Shown in pieces: positions 1 through 10,017 of a DNA stretch of 64,000 nt. How positions within the stretch are numbered: the stretch's first letter is position 1; every line of letters starts with the position of its first letter. The stretch is taken from assembly GCF_003086775.1 (NCBI RefSeq), contig NZ_CP026001.1, forward strand, positions 186,001 through 250,000, written 5' to 3'. The DNA comes from Stenotrophomonas sp. ZAC14D1_NAIMI4_1 (GTDB taxonomy: Bacteria; Pseudomonadota; Gammaproteobacteria; Xanthomonadales; Xanthomonadaceae). Under the pieces are notes generated by a model. The model did not search any database. It was given only the letters and a program-made list of their open reading frames with translations, and was not told where the DNA came from. The position numbers and the translations under genes are program-made.

Positions 1-187
1 AGCCGTGGCGGTCGATGGCCTCGACCAGGCGGCCTTGCCCTTCCAGGGCGCGCATGTCGCCTTCGTAGAAGCGCAGCGGCAGGAACATGCCCAGGGTCAG
101 TTCACCCGCGCGGAACATGCGCTGGTAGCCAGCGTGGTTGGTGAACGCAGGCGCAGATGCGCCCGTGGTAGAGATCGTCGATGTCAT
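1..187 (-). CDS. Luciferase-like (LLM class) flavin monooxygenase, N-terminal part
   Basis: Only the first 62 codons are inside the window; the gene continues beyond base 1. The visible N-terminus carries the stretch LTLGMFLPLRFYEGD followed by a region ending in EAIDRHG, which resembles the start of LLM-class oxidoreductases of the BA3436 type, FMN-dependent monooxygenases with a TIM-barrel fold. ATG is at 185-187. It lies 10 bases downstream of the glutathione transferase stop codon, so the two are probably co-transcribed from the promoter region in front of the transferase. The substrate cannot be told from this fragment. Confidence 0.7.
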   Translation of the reverse strand, partial: MTSTISTTGASAPAFTNHAGYQRMFRAGELTLGMFLPLRFYEGDMRALEGQGRLVEAIDRHG

Positions 188-197
188 GGCGTGTCCT

Positions 198-833
198 TCA
201 GGGGCCGGTTGCAGGTTCGGGAATGCGCACGCCGCGTTGCACGGCCGGCCGCTCGCCTACCTGCTGGTACCAGCGCCACAGGTTGCGATGGCGACGGAAG
301 TCGATGTCGATGAGCTCGGCGATGTGCAGCCAGGCGAAGTGGGCGATATCGGCGATCGAGTACTCCGCGCCGGCAAGATAGGCGTGGTCGGCAAGGCGAG
401 CGTCCAGCACGCTGAACGCATCCTCGCAAAGTCGCTGGTAGCGCTGCACGGCGGGCAGGTAGCGCTCTTCGGCGAAGTGCTCGAAGTGCACGCGCTGGCC
501 CAGGATGGGCCCGACGCTGGCGGCATGGAACATCAGCCAGGTGATGGCATCCCAGCGTGCGGTGGGCGCACGCGGCAGCAGTCCCTGCCCGTGCTCGGCC
601 AGGTACAGCAGGATGGCTGCCGACTCGAACACCACCTGGCCGCGTGCGTGGTCCACCAGGACCGGGATGCGGCCGTGCGGGTTGAGGGCAAGGAACCCGG
701 GGCTGCGATGCTCGCCCTGGTCGATGCGGACATGGCTCACCTGGTAGGGCAGGCCAAGTTCTTCAAGCGCGATGCTGGCCTTGAAGCCGTTCGGCGAGCT
801 GTCGGTGTACAGATGCAGGGAAGGTGCGGACAC
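198..833 (-). CDS. Glutathione S-transferase family protein
   Basis: A 211-residue protein with an N-terminal thioredoxin-like half (LHLYTDSSPNGFK, where the Ser/Asn pair sits at the glutathione-activating position, then NPHGRIPVLVD and the FESAAILLYLAE glutathione-gamma-glutamyl site) and an all-helical C-terminal half. The layout resembles Ure2p/YfcG-like bacterial GSTs. The start is taken as GTG at 831-833, because the frame open further upstream encodes non-family sequence. It heads a two-gene operon with the LLM monooxygenase and diverges from a LysR gene, which is the usual arrangement for a LysR-controlled detoxification or redox operon. The substrate is unknown. Confidence 0.88.
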   Translation of the reverse strand: MSAPSLHLYTDSSPNGFKASIALEELGLPYQVSHVRIDQGEHRSPGFLALNPHGRIPVLVDHARGQVVFESAAILLYLAEHGQGLLPRAPTARWDAITWLMFHAASVGPILGQRVHFEHFAEERYLPAVQRYQRLCEDAFSVLDARLADHAYLAGAEYSIADIAHFAWLHIAELIDIDFRRHRNLWRWYQQVGERPAVQRGVRIPEPATGP

Positions 834-1078
834 GTGGGTTTCCGGTGATGGGCGCAGGCACGATGCAGGTGCGCCACCGTTGGTCAGGTGACGCGTGGGG
901 ACGGTGCTGCAGCAACCGGACCAACAGTCTAGGAAGCATGCGCAGGCAGTGGAAACGAGTTGTACTGCGCGTGGAAGTGAGCTGCGCTGAACACTGCGGG
1001 CATGCCACGACAACACGCGCTGCGCTCGCTATGCTGCCGGCGCGTGGCCCATGCATGGCCAGATCGAGGAGAACGTTC

Positions 1079-1996
1079 GTGGGCGCAGTCCTGCCCTTGC
1101 TGGCCTTGCGGGCCTTCGTGGAAACCGGCAGGCATGGCAGCTTGACCGCGGCCGCCAAAGCCATGGGCGTAACCCCGGGGGCGGTGAGCCTGCAGCTCAA
1201 GCAACTGCAGGATCGACTGGGGGTCTCCTTGTTCGATCGCACGCGCCATGGCGTGGTGTTGAGCGCCGCAGGCGCGCGCGTGCATCCACAGCTGCTGCAG
1301 GCCTTCGACCAGATCAGCAGCAGCCTGCAGGTGCTGGAAAGCAGCCGCGCACGCACGACGCTGCGCATCAGCGCGGCGCCCAGTTTTGCCGCGCAGTGGC
1401 TGGCGCCGCGCTTGGCCGGTTTCAGTGCCGCCCATCCTTCCATCGATGTACGGCTGGATGCCAGCCCGCGGCTGATGGATCTGCGTGCCGATGGCGTGGA
1501 CGTCGCCATCCGGCATGGGCTGGGCGTCTACCCCGGGCTGCAGAGCGAGCACCTGCTGGCACCGGTGCTGCTGCCGGTGGCCAGCCCTGCGTTGCTGGCG
1601 ACGGTGGCACCCGCCACCACGCCGCAGGACTGCCTGCGCCTGCCCCTGCTGCAGGACAGCGAGCGCAGTGACTGGCGGCTGTGGTTCCAGGCACTGGGCC
1701 TGGCGGCCGACGACCAGCTGGAACGCGGCCCTGCCTTCGACGATGACCTGCTGCTGGTACGCGCCGCTGTGGCAGGCCAGGGCGTTGCCCTGGTGCGTGA
1801 CATCCACGCGGTGGATGAGCTGGCGGACGGGCGCCTGCAGGTGGTCGTACAGGCGCCGTGGCCGCAGGCGTTTGCCTACTACGCGGTGACCCGCGAGGAC
1901 GTGCCTGCGGAGCGGGTGGAAGGGGTAACGGCGTTCATGGACTGGATGCGCGGCGAACTGCGGACGGCTGGCACCGGTCATGCGCCAGCTTGTTAG
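1079..1996 (+). CDS. LysR-type transcriptional regulator (GcvA-like)
   Basis: A 305-residue protein with the N-terminal winged helix of LysR proteins (RAFVETGRHGSLTAAAKAMGV, then LQLKQLQDRLGVSLFDRT, about residues 9-60) and a C-terminal substrate-binding domain of the GcvA type (DVAIRHGLGVYPGL). GTG at 1079 is preferred because GAGGAGA at 1066-1072 is a strong ribosome site seven bases upstream; ATG codons at 1031 and 1055 lack one. It is divergent from the GST/monooxygenase operon across 245 bases and probably regulates that operon. The inducer cannot be inferred. Confidence 0.9.
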   Translation: MGAVLPLLALRAFVETGRHGSLTAAAKAMGVTPGAVSLQLKQLQDRLGVSLFDRTRHGVVLSAAGARVHPQLLQAFDQISSSLQVLESSRARTTLRISAAPSFAAQWLAPRLAGFSAAHPSIDVRLDASPRLMDLRADGVDVAIRHGLGVYPGLQSEHLLAPVLLPVASPALLATVAPATTPQDCLRLPLLQDSERSDWRLWFQALGLAADDQLERGPAFDDDLLLVRAAVAGQGVALVRDIHAVDELADGRLQVVVQAPWPQAFAYYAVTREDVPAERVEGVTAFMDWMRGELRTAGTGHAPAC

Positions 1997-2091
1997 CCGG
2001 GCCGGGCCACCCTAAGATCACGCTGCATCAAGGGGAAGCCCGCCAATCGCATCGCCGGCGCCAAGGGCCGGATACCAGGTAGCCGAATGCC

Positions 2092-2592
2092 ATGAGAAGA
2101 ATGTCCCTGATGCTGCTCGCTCTGGCGCTTGTGGCGCCGGTGGCGCCGGTGGCTGCCGCTGCTGGAGGCCCTTCGGCACCGGTGCTGCTCAAGCGCATCG
2201 CCAGCGAAGGCGGGCGCAAGGTGCTGTGGGATCTCTGGGACCATCCGCGGCAATTCGACCAGGTCATGTCCGGCATCGAGTCAGGTGATCCTTCGTGGCT
2301 CAAGGTTGCGGCTGCGCTCAGGCCATACTCGGATGCCGGCGCCTCGCTGTCCCTCACCTACGCGGTGGCGCGCGCGCTGCCGAAAGCGCCGGAGAACGTG
2401 TTGGCTTTGATCCAGCAGGGCTTCAAGATCGATGACATCTGCACATCGCCTTTCATCGAGCCGGAACCGGGCGTTGCCGAAGCGTATGAGCGGGAGACGC
2501 TCAAAGCGCTCGCCGCGGTGAAGGGCGCTTCGCTTGCACCTGTTGCAGCAGAGTGCGCCAGGCAGGTCCGGCCTGGCATGGACGCCAGGTAG
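2092..2592 (+). CDS. Exported hypothetical protein
   Basis: A 166-residue protein with a clear Sec signal peptide (basic start MRRMS, then a hydrophobic LMLLALALVAPVAPVAAAA core ending near residue 24). The mature part is soluble-looking and mostly helical (for example LLKRIASEGGRKVLWDLWD), with two cysteines, CTS near residue 120 and AECAR near residue 155, that could form a disulfide. I do not recognise a family. The next gene starts three bases after the stop codon, so the pair is an operon. Confidence 0.75.
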   Translation: MRRMSLMLLALALVAPVAPVAAAAGGPSAPVLLKRIASEGGRKVLWDLWDHPRQFDQVMSGIESGDPSWLKVAAALRPYSDAGASLSLTYAVARALPKAPENVLALIQQGFKIDDICTSPFIEPEPGVAEAYERETLKALAAVKGASLAPVAAECARQVRPGMDAR

Positions 2593-2595
2593 GGC

Positions 2596-2964
2596 ATGGG
2601 CATTTTTCGCCGTCGGCTGATCTACGTTCAAGTACACCAGGACCACTTCCTGGTTCGCGTTGTGGGTGAAGGCAGAACCATTCGCCGGCAGTGCCATGCA
2701 CTGGGTAGTCGTGCGGGTGCGCCGAGAGACTTCTCCGCCATCCGACGTCATCTCAAGGCAGCGTTTTCGGAGATGAAGTCCGGATTCTCACTTCTCAAGC
2801 CGTGGGCGCTGCTGCACTTTGACCCCATCGCGTACCCGGTGACCAAGCAGGAACTTGCAGCGTTCCAGCTCGCTGCCGTGCGCAGCGGGGTGGGCTTCTG
2901 CTGGCTCTCCACGTGGGAAGCGCCGCATGAAGACAAGGATCTGTTGTCCATTTTCAAGCGGTGA
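2596..2964 (+). CDS. Hypothetical protein, possible pilus-assembly/MreB-like fragment
   Basis: A 122-residue protein beginning MGIFRRRLIYVQVHQDHFLVRVV, a pattern seen at the start of small actin-fold-like proteins, but no nucleotide-binding motif is visible, so the family is not certain. The ribosome site AGGTAGGG overlaps the stop codon of the preceding exported protein, which indicates translational coupling. There is no signal peptide or membrane segment. The function is unknown. Confidence 0.65.
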   Translation: MGIFRRRLIYVQVHQDHFLVRVVGEGRTIRRQCHALGSRAGAPRDFSAIRRHLKAAFSEMKSGFSLLKPWALLHFDPIAYPVTKQELAAFQLAAVRSGVGFCWLSTWEAPHEDKDLLSIFKR

Positions 2965-3068
2965 TCCACGCACCGGGCGCGCGCTCACCCACATTCACCC
3001 CGCAGCGGCGAGAATGCATCATCGGGCACGCGTTGATGCGTGCCACTCACTGCCCGCAGGTCGCGAAG

Positions 3069-5642
3069 ATGTCCAACACTCCCTTTGGCGAATCGTCATG
3101 CGCTGCCACCGCCAGTGGCTGCGTCGACGTTCGCGGTGCGCGCGAGCACAATCTCAAGAACATTGATGTCTCCATTCCGCGAAACGCGCTGGTGGTGTTC
3201 TCCGGCGTCTCCGGCTCCGGCAAGTCATCGCTGGCCTTCGGAACCGTGTATGCGGAAGCGCAGCGACGCTACTTCGAGTCCGTCGCGCCTTACGCGCGGC
3301 GCCTGATCGACCAGGCGGGCGTGCCCGACGTGGATGCCATCGACGGGCTGCCGCCGGCGGTAGCACTGCAGCAGCAGCGTGGTGCCAGCAATGCGCGCTC
3401 ATCGGTGGGCAGCGTGACCACGCTGTCCAGCCTGGTACGCATGATGTATTCGCGCGCCGGGTCCTACCCGGCCAACCAGCCCATGCTGTACGCCGAGGAC
3501 TTTTCACCCAATACGCCGCAGGGCGCCTGCAGCACCTGCCACGGCCTTGGCCATGTGTATGAGGTGACCGAGGCGCTGATGGTGCCCGATCCTTCCCTCA
3601 GCATCCGTGAGCGCGCCATCGCCTCCTGGCCACCGGCCTGGCACGGCCAGAACCTGCGCGACATCCTGGTCACGCTGGGCTACGACATCGACGTGCCGTG
3701 GAAGACGCTGCCGAAGAAAGCCCGCGACTGGATCCTGTTCACCGAGGAGGCGCCGAGCGTGCCGGTCTATGCGGGCTTCACCCCCGCAGAGACCCGTGCC
3801 GCGCTCAAGCGCAAGCAGGAGCCCAGCTACATGGGCACCTACACCGGCGCGCGCCGCTACGTGCTGCACACGTTTGCCAATACCCAGAGCGCACTGATGC
3901 GCAAGCGCGTGTCCCGCTACATGGAGGGCAGGCTGTGCCCGGCCTGCGAGGGCAAGCGGCTGAAACCCGAGGCACTCTCGGTCACCTTCGCGGGCGTGGA
4001 CATCGGCGAGTTCATGCGCCTGCCACTGGACCAACTGGCGGAGCTGCTGCAGCCGGTTGCCGAAGGTGATTTCAGCGGCTACGGCACGCGTGCCCGCGCG
4101 GGCCGGAAGGCAGCGCTGTCGGAAGAGAAACAGCTTGCGGCGCAGCGCCTCGCGGGCGGGGTGATGGCGCGCGTGCGCCAGCTGCGTGGCCTGGGCCTGT
4201 GCTACCTGTCACTGGATCGCGCGACGCCGACGCTGTCGGCCGGCGAACTGCAGCGCCTGCGGCTGGCCACGCAGTTGAGCTCGCTGCTGTTTGGTGTGCT
4301 GTACGTGCTCGATGAGCCATCGGCGGGCCTGCACCCGGCCGACAGCCAGGCACTGTACGACGCGCTGGAGCGGCTGCGTGACGGTGGCAACTCGGTGTTC
4401 GTGGTCGAACACGATCTGGAGCTGATGCGCCGCGCGCAATGGCTGGTGGATGTGGGGCCGGAGGCGGGTGAGCACGGCGGGCGCGTCCTCTACAGCGGTG
4501 AGCCGGATGGACTGCGCCAGGTCGAGGATTCCCGGACGGCGCTGTATCTGTTCGATCGGGTGGCGGCGCCTGCCAGCCGGCAGCGCAGTGCCTCGAGCTG
4601 GCTGGAGCTGAAGGACATCCACCGGCACAACCTGAAGGGCGTGGACGCGCAGGTGCCGCTGGGCGTGCTGACCGCAGTGACCGGGATCTCCGGTTCGGGC
4701 AAGTCGAGCCTGATGGCGCAGGCCTTGCCTGAGCTGGTGCTGCTGCACCTGGGCCACGAGCCTGCGGAAGACACTGCAGATGCGCCGCCGACCGATGGCC
4801 CCACGGTGATCGAGGCAACACGCGGCCGGCTGGCCGGTGATGTGGATGCCCTGCAACGCGTCGTGCAGGTGGACCAGAAGCCCATCGGCCGTACGCCGCG
4901 ATCCAACCTGGCGACCTACACCGGGCTGTTCGACCACGTGCGCAAGCTGTTCGCCGCGACGCCCACCGCGCGCCGACGCCGGTTCGACGCCGGTCGCTTC
5001 TCGTTCAACGTGGCCAAGGGCCGCTGCGCAACCTGCGAAGGCGAGGGCTTTGTCAGCGTCGAACTGCTGTTCATGCCCAGCGTCTATGCGCCGTGCCCTA
5101 CCTGCCATGGGGCGCGCTACAACGAGGCCACGCTGAAGGTGCTGTGGAAGGACCGCAACATCGCCGAGGTGCTGCAGATGACGGTGGACGAGGCGCATGC
5201 GTTCTTCAGCGAGGAAGAGGCCATTGCGCGCCCGCTGCACCTGCTGCGGGACATCGGCCTGGGCTACCTGCGGCTGGGCCAGCCCGCCACCGAGCTCTCG
5301 GGTGGCGAGGCACAACGCATCAAGCTGGCCACCGAACTGCAGCGCAGCCAGCGTGGCCGCAGCCTGTACGTGCTGGATGAGCCCACCACGGGCCTGCACG
5401 CATCGGACGCGGACCGGCTGATGGTCCAGCTGCAGCGCCTGGTGGATGCGGGAAACACGGTGGTGATGATCGAGCACGACATGCGCGCGGTCGCGCAGGC
5501 GGACTGGGTGATCGACGTCGGCCCGGGTGCGGGCGGGGCGGGCGGCACCATCGTGGCGAAAGGCACGCCGCACCAGGTCGCTCGGGCCGAGGGCAGCAGG
5601 ACGGCACCCTTCCTTGCGAGCGCGCTGAAGCGAAGCGGCTGA
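3069..5642 (+). CDS. UvrA-like excinuclease ABC ATPase (UvrA2 type)
   Basis: An 857-residue soluble tandem ABC ATPase of the UvrA family. Half 1 has Walker [10 protein letters not shown] near residue 46, a CSTCHG/CPACEG zinc module near 153 and 290, signature [12 protein letters not shown] near 388 and Walker [11 protein letters not shown]. Half 2 has GISGSGKSS near 538, [14 protein letters not shown] near 653-680, [12 protein letters not shown] near 743 and [10 protein letters not shown] near 770. The sequence passes directly from [14 protein letters not shown] to the first zinc module, so the UvrB-binding insertion of canonical UvrA (about 940 residues) is missing. That places it with UvrA2/DrrC-like paralogs linked to tolerance of DNA-binding drugs. 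ATG 3069 is preferred; ATG 3033 is an alternative. Confidence 0.92.
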   Translation: MSNTPFGESSCAATASGCVDVRGAREHNLKNIDVSIPRNALVVFSGVSGSGKSSLAFGTVYAEAQRRYFESVAPYARRLIDQAGVPDVDAIDGLPPAVALQQQRGASNARSSVGSVTTLSSLVRMMYSRAGSYPANQPMLYAEDFSPNTPQGACSTCHGLGHVYEVTEALMVPDPSLSIRERAIASWPPAWHGQNLRDILVTLGYDIDVPWKTLPKKARDWILFTEEAPSVPVYAGFTPAETRAALKRKQEPSYMGTYTGARRYVLHTFANTQSALMRKRVSRYMEGRLCPACEGKRLKPEALSVTFAGVDIGEFMRLPLDQLAELLQPVAEGDFSGYGTRARAGRKAALSEEKQLAAQRLAGGVMARVRQLRGLGLCYLSLDRATPTLSAGELQRLRLATQLSSLLFGVLYVLDEPSAGLHPADSQALYDALERLRDGGNSVFVVEHDLELMRRAQWLVDVGPEAGEHGGRVLYSGEPDGLRQVEDSRTALYLFDRVAAPASRQRSASSWLELKDIHRHNLKGVDAQVPLGVLTAVTGISGSGKSSLMAQALPELVLLHLGHEPAEDTADAPPTDGPTVIEATRGRLAGDVDALQRVVQVDQKPIGRTPRSNLATYTGLFDHVRKLFAATPTARRRRFDAGRFSFNVAKGRCATCEGEGFVSVELLFMPSVYAPCPTCHGARYNEATLKVLWKDRNIAEVLQMTVDEAHAFFSEEEAIARPLHLLRDIGLGYLRLGQPATELSGGEAQRIKLATELQRSQRGRSLYVLDEPTTGLHASDADRLMVQLQRLVDAGNTVVMIEHDMRAVAQADWVIDVGPGAGGAGGTIVAKGTPHQVARAEGSRTAPFLASALKRSG

Positions 5643-5820
5643 GGCGAGGTCCGCGCGCTGGACGGCGCACATCTCCACAGCGGTATGGCCATCGGCCAAC
5701 AGTACATAACCACTGGGCATTTCAGCATTGGGGCGCGAGCGGGGTTAATGAATGTGCAGTGTCTGGCGCGCCCGTCGTGGCGCGCAGGCAGCGCTTCCCC
5801 CACTACCCGTACGCCCCACG

Positions 5821-8814
5821 ATGACGACAGCTCGTTCCTCACTGCGCCCGCGATTGCTGGCGTTGGCGGTGTTGCTTGCCACCGCGTCCCCCGCACTTCA
5901 TGCGCAGTCCACCACCGGCGCGATCGCCGGCCTGGCCCCTCCCTCCGCGCAGCGCATCTTCGTCCGCAGCGATACCGGCCTCACCCGTGAGGTGACGGTG
6001 GATGCGCGCGGCCGCTACACCATCGGCCAGCTGCCGCTGGGCCGCTATTCCGTGGAGGCGCGCGATGCCGACGGCAAGGTGCTGCAGACCCGCGAGGGCG
6101 TTGCGCTGACGGTGGGCACCAGCACTGAAGTGTCGTTCGGCGAGGTGACCCGCCTGGATGGCGTGCAGGTCAGCGCCGACCGCGCGGCCGCCGCAATCGA
6201 CGTCAGCAGCGTGGATTCGCGCACGGTGATCACCGCCGAGCAGCTGCAGCGCCTGCCGCTGGGCCGCTCGGCCGAGGCCATCGCCCAGCTTGCGCCGGGC
6301 GTGGTCGGCAACGGTGGCAACGGCAGCTACGCCGGCCCGACCGGCGCGCAGCTGGTCAGCTTCGGCGGTTCGTCGGCGGCCGAGAACGCGTACTACATCA
6401 ACGGCTTCAACAGCACCGATCCGCTGCGCGGCCTGGGCGGCCTGACGCTGCCCTATGGCAGCATCGACCAGCAGGAAATCTACACCGGCGGCTACAGCGC
6501 CAAGTACGGCCGTTCCGATGGCGGTGTCATCAATGCCGTGGGCAAGCGCGGCACGAACGACTGGCACTTCGGCGGCCAGTTCACCTGGGAGCCGGCGTCC
6601 ACGCGCTCGGACAAGGATGATGTGCGCTACCCGGGCGACGGCGCGCTGTACTCGCCGGAGAGCAAGGACCGCGAGTGGGTGACCACCCAGAGCATCTACG
6701 CCGGCGGCCCGCTGATCGAAGACAAGCTGTTCTTCTTCGGCTCCTACGAGCTGGAACGCCGCGAAGGCACCGACGTCAAGAACGTCGAGGCGACCAATGC
6801 CTACTCGAAGTATGAGTACAACCGTCCACGCTGGTACGCCAAGCTGGACTGGAACATCACCGACAATCACCTGCTGGAACTGACCGGTGCGTCCAGCCGC
6901 AATGTCTTCCGTGGCGACATCTTCGCCTACGACTACGACACGCTCACCCGTGGCGCGCAGCGCGGCAAGGAAGACACCACCAAGACCGGCGGCGACCTGT
7001 GGACGGCCAAGTACACCGGCTACCTGACCGACCGGCTGACGGTGAGTGCGCAGTACGGCGAGATGAAGACCGATGATTACATCGGCAACCCGGCCTACGA
7101 TGGCAGCCTGACCTACATCAACAGCGCCAACCTGCAGAATCCGGCACTCAATGGTGGCACGCCGATCACCAACGCGCAGACCACCTCGCTGCTGGTCGAT
7201 CCTGCGCGTGGCAACCGCAGCAACAACCTGCGCCTGGATGCGAACTATGTCCTGGGCGACCACAGCATCACGGTGGGCATCGACAACCAGAACGCACGCG
7301 CGCTCAACCGTGGCTCGGTGGCCTCGGCCGATGGCTACTACTGGATCTATGGCCAGTCCAACCCGAACGTGCCGATCAACACCGGCCTGGGCGTGCCGGC
7401 CACCGGTGGCATCCGCAATGGTGCAGACGGCTACTACGTGCGCCAGTACATCTACAGTGCGCTGGCCTCGGTTCGTGCTTCGCAGCGGGCACAGTACATC
7501 GAGGACAACTGGCAGGTGAGTGACCGCCTGCTGCTGAACCTTGGCCTGCGCCTGGACCAGTTCACCAACTACAACCGCGACGGCGATGCGTACATCAAGC
7601 AGACCAGCGGGCAGTGGGCGCCGCGGCTGGGCTTCAGCTGGGATGTCGGCGGCGACGGCCGCTTCAAGGTGTTCGGCAACGTGGGCCGCTACTACCTCGC
7701 ACTGCCGCTGAACCCTGCGTTCAACGCAGCCGGTGCAACGCTGGCGACGTCCACCTACTACACCTACGGCGGCATCGACAGCAACGGCTACCCGACCGAC
7801 CTCACCGCGTTCTCCGATGCGGTGTCGTCCAACAACAACTACGGTCTGCTGCCGGACGCGAAGACGGTGGCCACCTCCGGCATCAAGCCCTCCTTCCAGG
7901 ATGAGTTCATCCTCGGCTTCACCAAGGCACTGGGGCAGGACTGGGTGTACGGCGCGAAGGCGACGTACCGCGTGCTGCGCAGTGGCGTGGACGACTACTG
8001 CGATATCGATGCGGTACTCGGCAAGGCCAGCAGCCTTGGCTACAACGTCACCAAGGACAGCAATCCGGTCAGCTGCTGGCTGATCAACCCGGGCCGTGCC
8101 AACACCTTCAACCTGGTCGACACCAGCGGCAATTACGTGAGCGTGCCGCTGACCAATGCCGAGATGGGCTTCCCGAAGTTCAAGCGCAACTACTACGCGG
8201 TGAACCTGTCGCTGGAACACCCGTTCGATGGCCGCTGGTATGGCCGCGCCGACTACACCTGGTCGCGCAGCTACGGCACCACCGAAGGCCAGCTGCTGTC
8301 GGGCATCGGCCAGACCGCGGTGTCGACCACGCAGGCCTGGGATTATGCCCAGCTGATGGAGCACACCAACGGACCGCAGAGCAATGACCACACCCACCAG
8401 TTCAAGCTGCATGGCTACTACCAGCTGACGCCGGAATGGCTGCTCTCGGCCAACGTGCGGGTGATTTCGGGTGCGCCGTTCAGCGCGCTGGGTTCCTATG
8501 GCCCGGATTTCGAAGATCCTTCCGGCTATGGCATCGCCTACCACTTCTACAACGGCCAGCCGGCGCCTCCGGGCAGCCAGGGACGGCTGCCGTGGCTGAA
8601 GCAGCTGGACCTGGGCGTGTCCTACCGCCCGGCCGCGGCCGATGGCCGGCTGGGCTTCAACCTGGATGTGTTCAACGTGTTCAACAGCCAGGTGGCGCTG
8701 TGGAAATCGCCGTACTCCGAGCTGGACCCAGGGCAGCCCGACCCGCTGTACGGGGCGGCGACGGTGCGGCAGGCGCCGCGCTCGCTGCGGGTGAGCGTGA
8801 GCTACGACTACTGA
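5821..8814 (+). CDS. TonB-dependent outer-membrane receptor, Oar-like
   Basis: A 997-residue outer-membrane protein. After a signal peptide (hydrophobic LLALAVLLATASPALHA, cleavage near residue 27) comes a carboxypeptidase-regulatory-like fold (TTGAIAGLAPPSAQRIFVRS to VTVDARGRYTIGQLPLGRYSVEA), then a plug region (AIAQLAPGVVGNGG, YYINGFNSTDPLRGLGG) and a long barrel rich in alternating aromatic residues that ends in aromatic SVSYDY. This order is typical of Oar-like receptors, which are abundant in xanthomonads. ATG 5821 puts the signal peptide at the N-terminus; the frame upstream is unrelated. No neighbour reveals the ligand. Confidence 0.92.
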   Translation: MTTARSSLRPRLLALAVLLATASPALHAQSTTGAIAGLAPPSAQRIFVRSDTGLTREVTVDARGRYTIGQLPLGRYSVEARDADGKVLQTREGVALTVGTSTEVSFGEVTRLDGVQVSADRAAAAIDVSSVDSRTVITAEQLQRLPLGRSAEAIAQLAPGVVGNGGNGSYAGPTGAQLVSFGGSSAAENAYYINGFNSTDPLRGLGGLTLPYGSIDQQEIYTGGYSAKYGRSDGGVINAVGKRGTNDWHFGGQFTWEPASTRSDKDDVRYPGDGALYSPESKDREWVTTQSIYAGGPLIEDKLFFFGSYELERREGTDVKNVEATNAYSKYEYNRPRWYAKLDWNITDNHLLELTGASSRNVFRGDIFAYDYDTLTRGAQRGKEDTTKTGGDLWTAKYTGYLTDRLTVSAQYGEMKTDDYIGNPAYDGSLTYINSANLQNPALNGGTPITNAQTTSLLVDPARGNRSNNLRLDANYVLGDHSITVGIDNQNARALNRGSVASADGYYWIYGQSNPNVPINTGLGVPATGGIRNGADGYYVRQYIYSALASVRASQRAQYIEDNWQVSDRLLLNLGLRLDQFTNYNRDGDAYIKQTSGQWAPRLGFSWDVGGDGRFKVFGNVGRYYLALPLNPAFNAAGATLATSTYYTYGGIDSNGYPTDLTAFSDAVSSNNNYGLLPDAKTVATSGIKPSFQDEFILGFTKALGQDWVYGAKATYRVLRSGVDDYCDIDAVLGKASSLGYNVTKDSNPVSCWLINPGRANTFNLVDTSGNYVSVPLTNAEMGFPKFKRNYYAVNLSLEHPFDGRWYGRADYTWSRSYGTTEGQLLSGIGQTAVSTTQAWDYAQLMEHTNGPQSNDHTHQFKLHGYYQLTPEWLLSANVRVISGAPFSALGSYGPDFEDPSGYGIAYHFYNGQPAPPGSQGRLPWLKQLDLGVSYRPAAADGRLGFNLDVFNVFNSQVALWKSPYSELDPGQPDPLYGAATVRQAPRSLRVSVSYDY

Positions 8815-8828
8815 GGGAGAAATGCGGA

Positions 8829-8856
8829 GCGGGTAGGGGAAGGATCCCCTGCCCGC
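8829..8856 (+). terminator. Stem-loop after the Oar-like receptor gene
   Basis: GCGGGTAGGGG and CCCCTGCCCGC form an 11-base stem with one G-U pair around a six-base loop, 14 bases past the receptor stop codon. There is no T-run, so it may be a Rho-assisted or weak terminator. Confidence 0.4.
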
Positions 8857-8979
8857 ACGGGAAGCAAGAGACCCGGTGCAGGCCCTGTGCGGGCATGGCA
8901 GTATCCGAAGAACGGCAGGCACGATCCTGGTGCGTGGTGAACGCAGCCATCTGCCCATCTTCGAGTGGAAGGAACCCCG

Positions 8980-9309
8980 GTGCGCGAGAGAGTCATCCGC
9001 TTCAATGAAGCCCAGGCGAAACGATTCTGTACCCGGTTGTGGCTTGAGCTGACCGTGGCAGGCCGAAGTCTCTGGTCGGACCCAGACCTCTCCCCGGCAA
9101 CGCAGCTCAACGGCCTGAAATGGGTGAATGAGATCCAGCACCGCGTCTGGGGTGCGTATTCCTGCCCTGGCGAGGGAAAGCTGGCTGTCCTGCTCGAGCA
9201 GATCGTCGCAGCCTGTGAGCAGGCCCCCAAACTGGGAGCGGCGCTGCGGAGTGCACTGGATCGGGCGGTGGACGCTGCGAATGACGTCGCCGATGCCCAG
9301 CATCCGTAA
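8980..9309 (+). CDS. Hypothetical protein
   Basis: A 109-residue soluble helical protein (starts RERVIRFNEAQAKRFCTRLW; Trp-rich middle with KWVNEIQHRVWGAY). GTG 8980 is chosen because AAGGAA at 8969-8974 is well spaced before it; GTG 8965 is a less likely alternative. The last 29 bases overlap the start of the next gene in a different frame, which suggests coupled translation. No family is recognised. The overlapping partner is membrane-anchored, so a two-protein unit is possible. Confidence 0.65.
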   Translation: MRERVIRFNEAQAKRFCTRLWLELTVAGRSLWSDPDLSPATQLNGLKWVNEIQHRVWGAYSCPGEGKLAVLLEQIVAACEQAPKLGAALRSALDRAVDAANDVADAQHP

Positions 9310-9958
9310 ATCGACCGTACTCCGCCTGAGCATTGCAGGCGCCATCCTTCTGGCCGGCGTGGTCGCGTATCCGTTCGCCCGGGACAGCTGGCAGGACCTG
9401 CAGTCCCGACGTGCCCAGGAGCGCGAATTCGTCGCTGCGGATGACCTCGACCAGCAGGCCATCGTGAGGGCGCTGCTGATCCGGGAGCTTGCCATGGTGG
9501 TGCCCTGTGCACCGTCAGTGGCCTGTCCTGCGCCGGTCATCCACTTTGACCGGAATACGGCAACGCTTCGCCCGCTCAGCGGCGCCGGGCCATGGACGGC
9601 GTACGAGGTGCGATCTGCGCTACCGATGAGGTCCCTGGTCGATACCGGGGATGCATCACTGCCGCCACCCCTGCGGGAACTGCTGCAGCGGCTGGTGCAG
9701 CGCTCAGCAGTGAACGCAGACCCGGCATTGCCGGGCATCATCTATGTGAGCGACCCCACACTCCTGCCGCCGCTGGGCACGCCCCATGCCTGTGACGGGC
9801 CGAGGGGGCCGATGCTGGTGAGGATCAGCAGGGCGGCCGTGCAGGCCTCACAGGGGATGGCACTGGCGCTTGTGGTGCCGACCTACTGTGATCGAAGTGG
9901 GAACACGTGGGTGGCGAGGCTGCAGCGAAATGGCACGCAGTGGCAGGTTGTCGAGTAG
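9281..9958 (+). CDS. Membrane-anchored hypothetical protein
   Basis: About 225 residues. One N-terminal membrane segment (LRLSIAGAILLAGVVAYPFA, about residues 14-33) is followed by a periplasmic domain of about 190 residues with two Cys pairs (VPCAPSVACPAP and later HACDG/TYCDRSG). ATG 9281 or 9293 are possible starts; both overlap the previous gene. The C-terminal part ends WVARLQRNGTQWQVVE, reminiscent of a small beta-sandwich, but I do not recognise a family. Confidence 0.65.
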   Translation: MTSPMPSIRKSTVLRLSIAGAILLAGVVAYPFARDSWQDLQSRRAQEREFVAADDLDQQAIVRALLIRELAMVVPCAPSVACPAPVIHFDRNTATLRPLSGAGPWTAYEVRSALPMRSLVDTGDASLPPPLRELLQRLVQRSAVNADPALPGIIYVSDPTLLPPLGTPHACDGPRGPMLVRISRAAVQASQGMALALVVPTYCDRSGNTWVARLQRNGTQWQVVE

Positions 9959-9973
9959 CCCAGCGGTGATGCA

Positions 9974-9998
9974 GCCGCCGGGCGTGGCCCGGCGCTAC
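9974..9998 (-). repeat. SMAG-type GTAG stem-loop
   Basis: CGCCGGGC-GTG-GCCCGGCG (9976-9994) is a perfect eight-base stem followed by CTAC, that is, a GTAG tip on the minus strand. This is the form of the SMAG palindromic repeats reported in S. maltophilia genomes. It lies between two convergent genes and may end transcription of mesD. Confidence 0.65.
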
Positions 9999-10017
9999 CG
10001 TGGTTGGAAGCGATGCA

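Noticed and set aside
138..848. 236-residue plus-strand frame over the GST gene
   Set aside because: Antisense to a GST with conserved motifs; no signal of its own.
5839..9741. 1300-residue open frame on the minus strand, antisense to the Oar-like receptor
   Set aside because: It is His/Gly/Val/Arg-rich without domains and mirrors the codons of the receptor and the following genes; it is a high-GC shadow.
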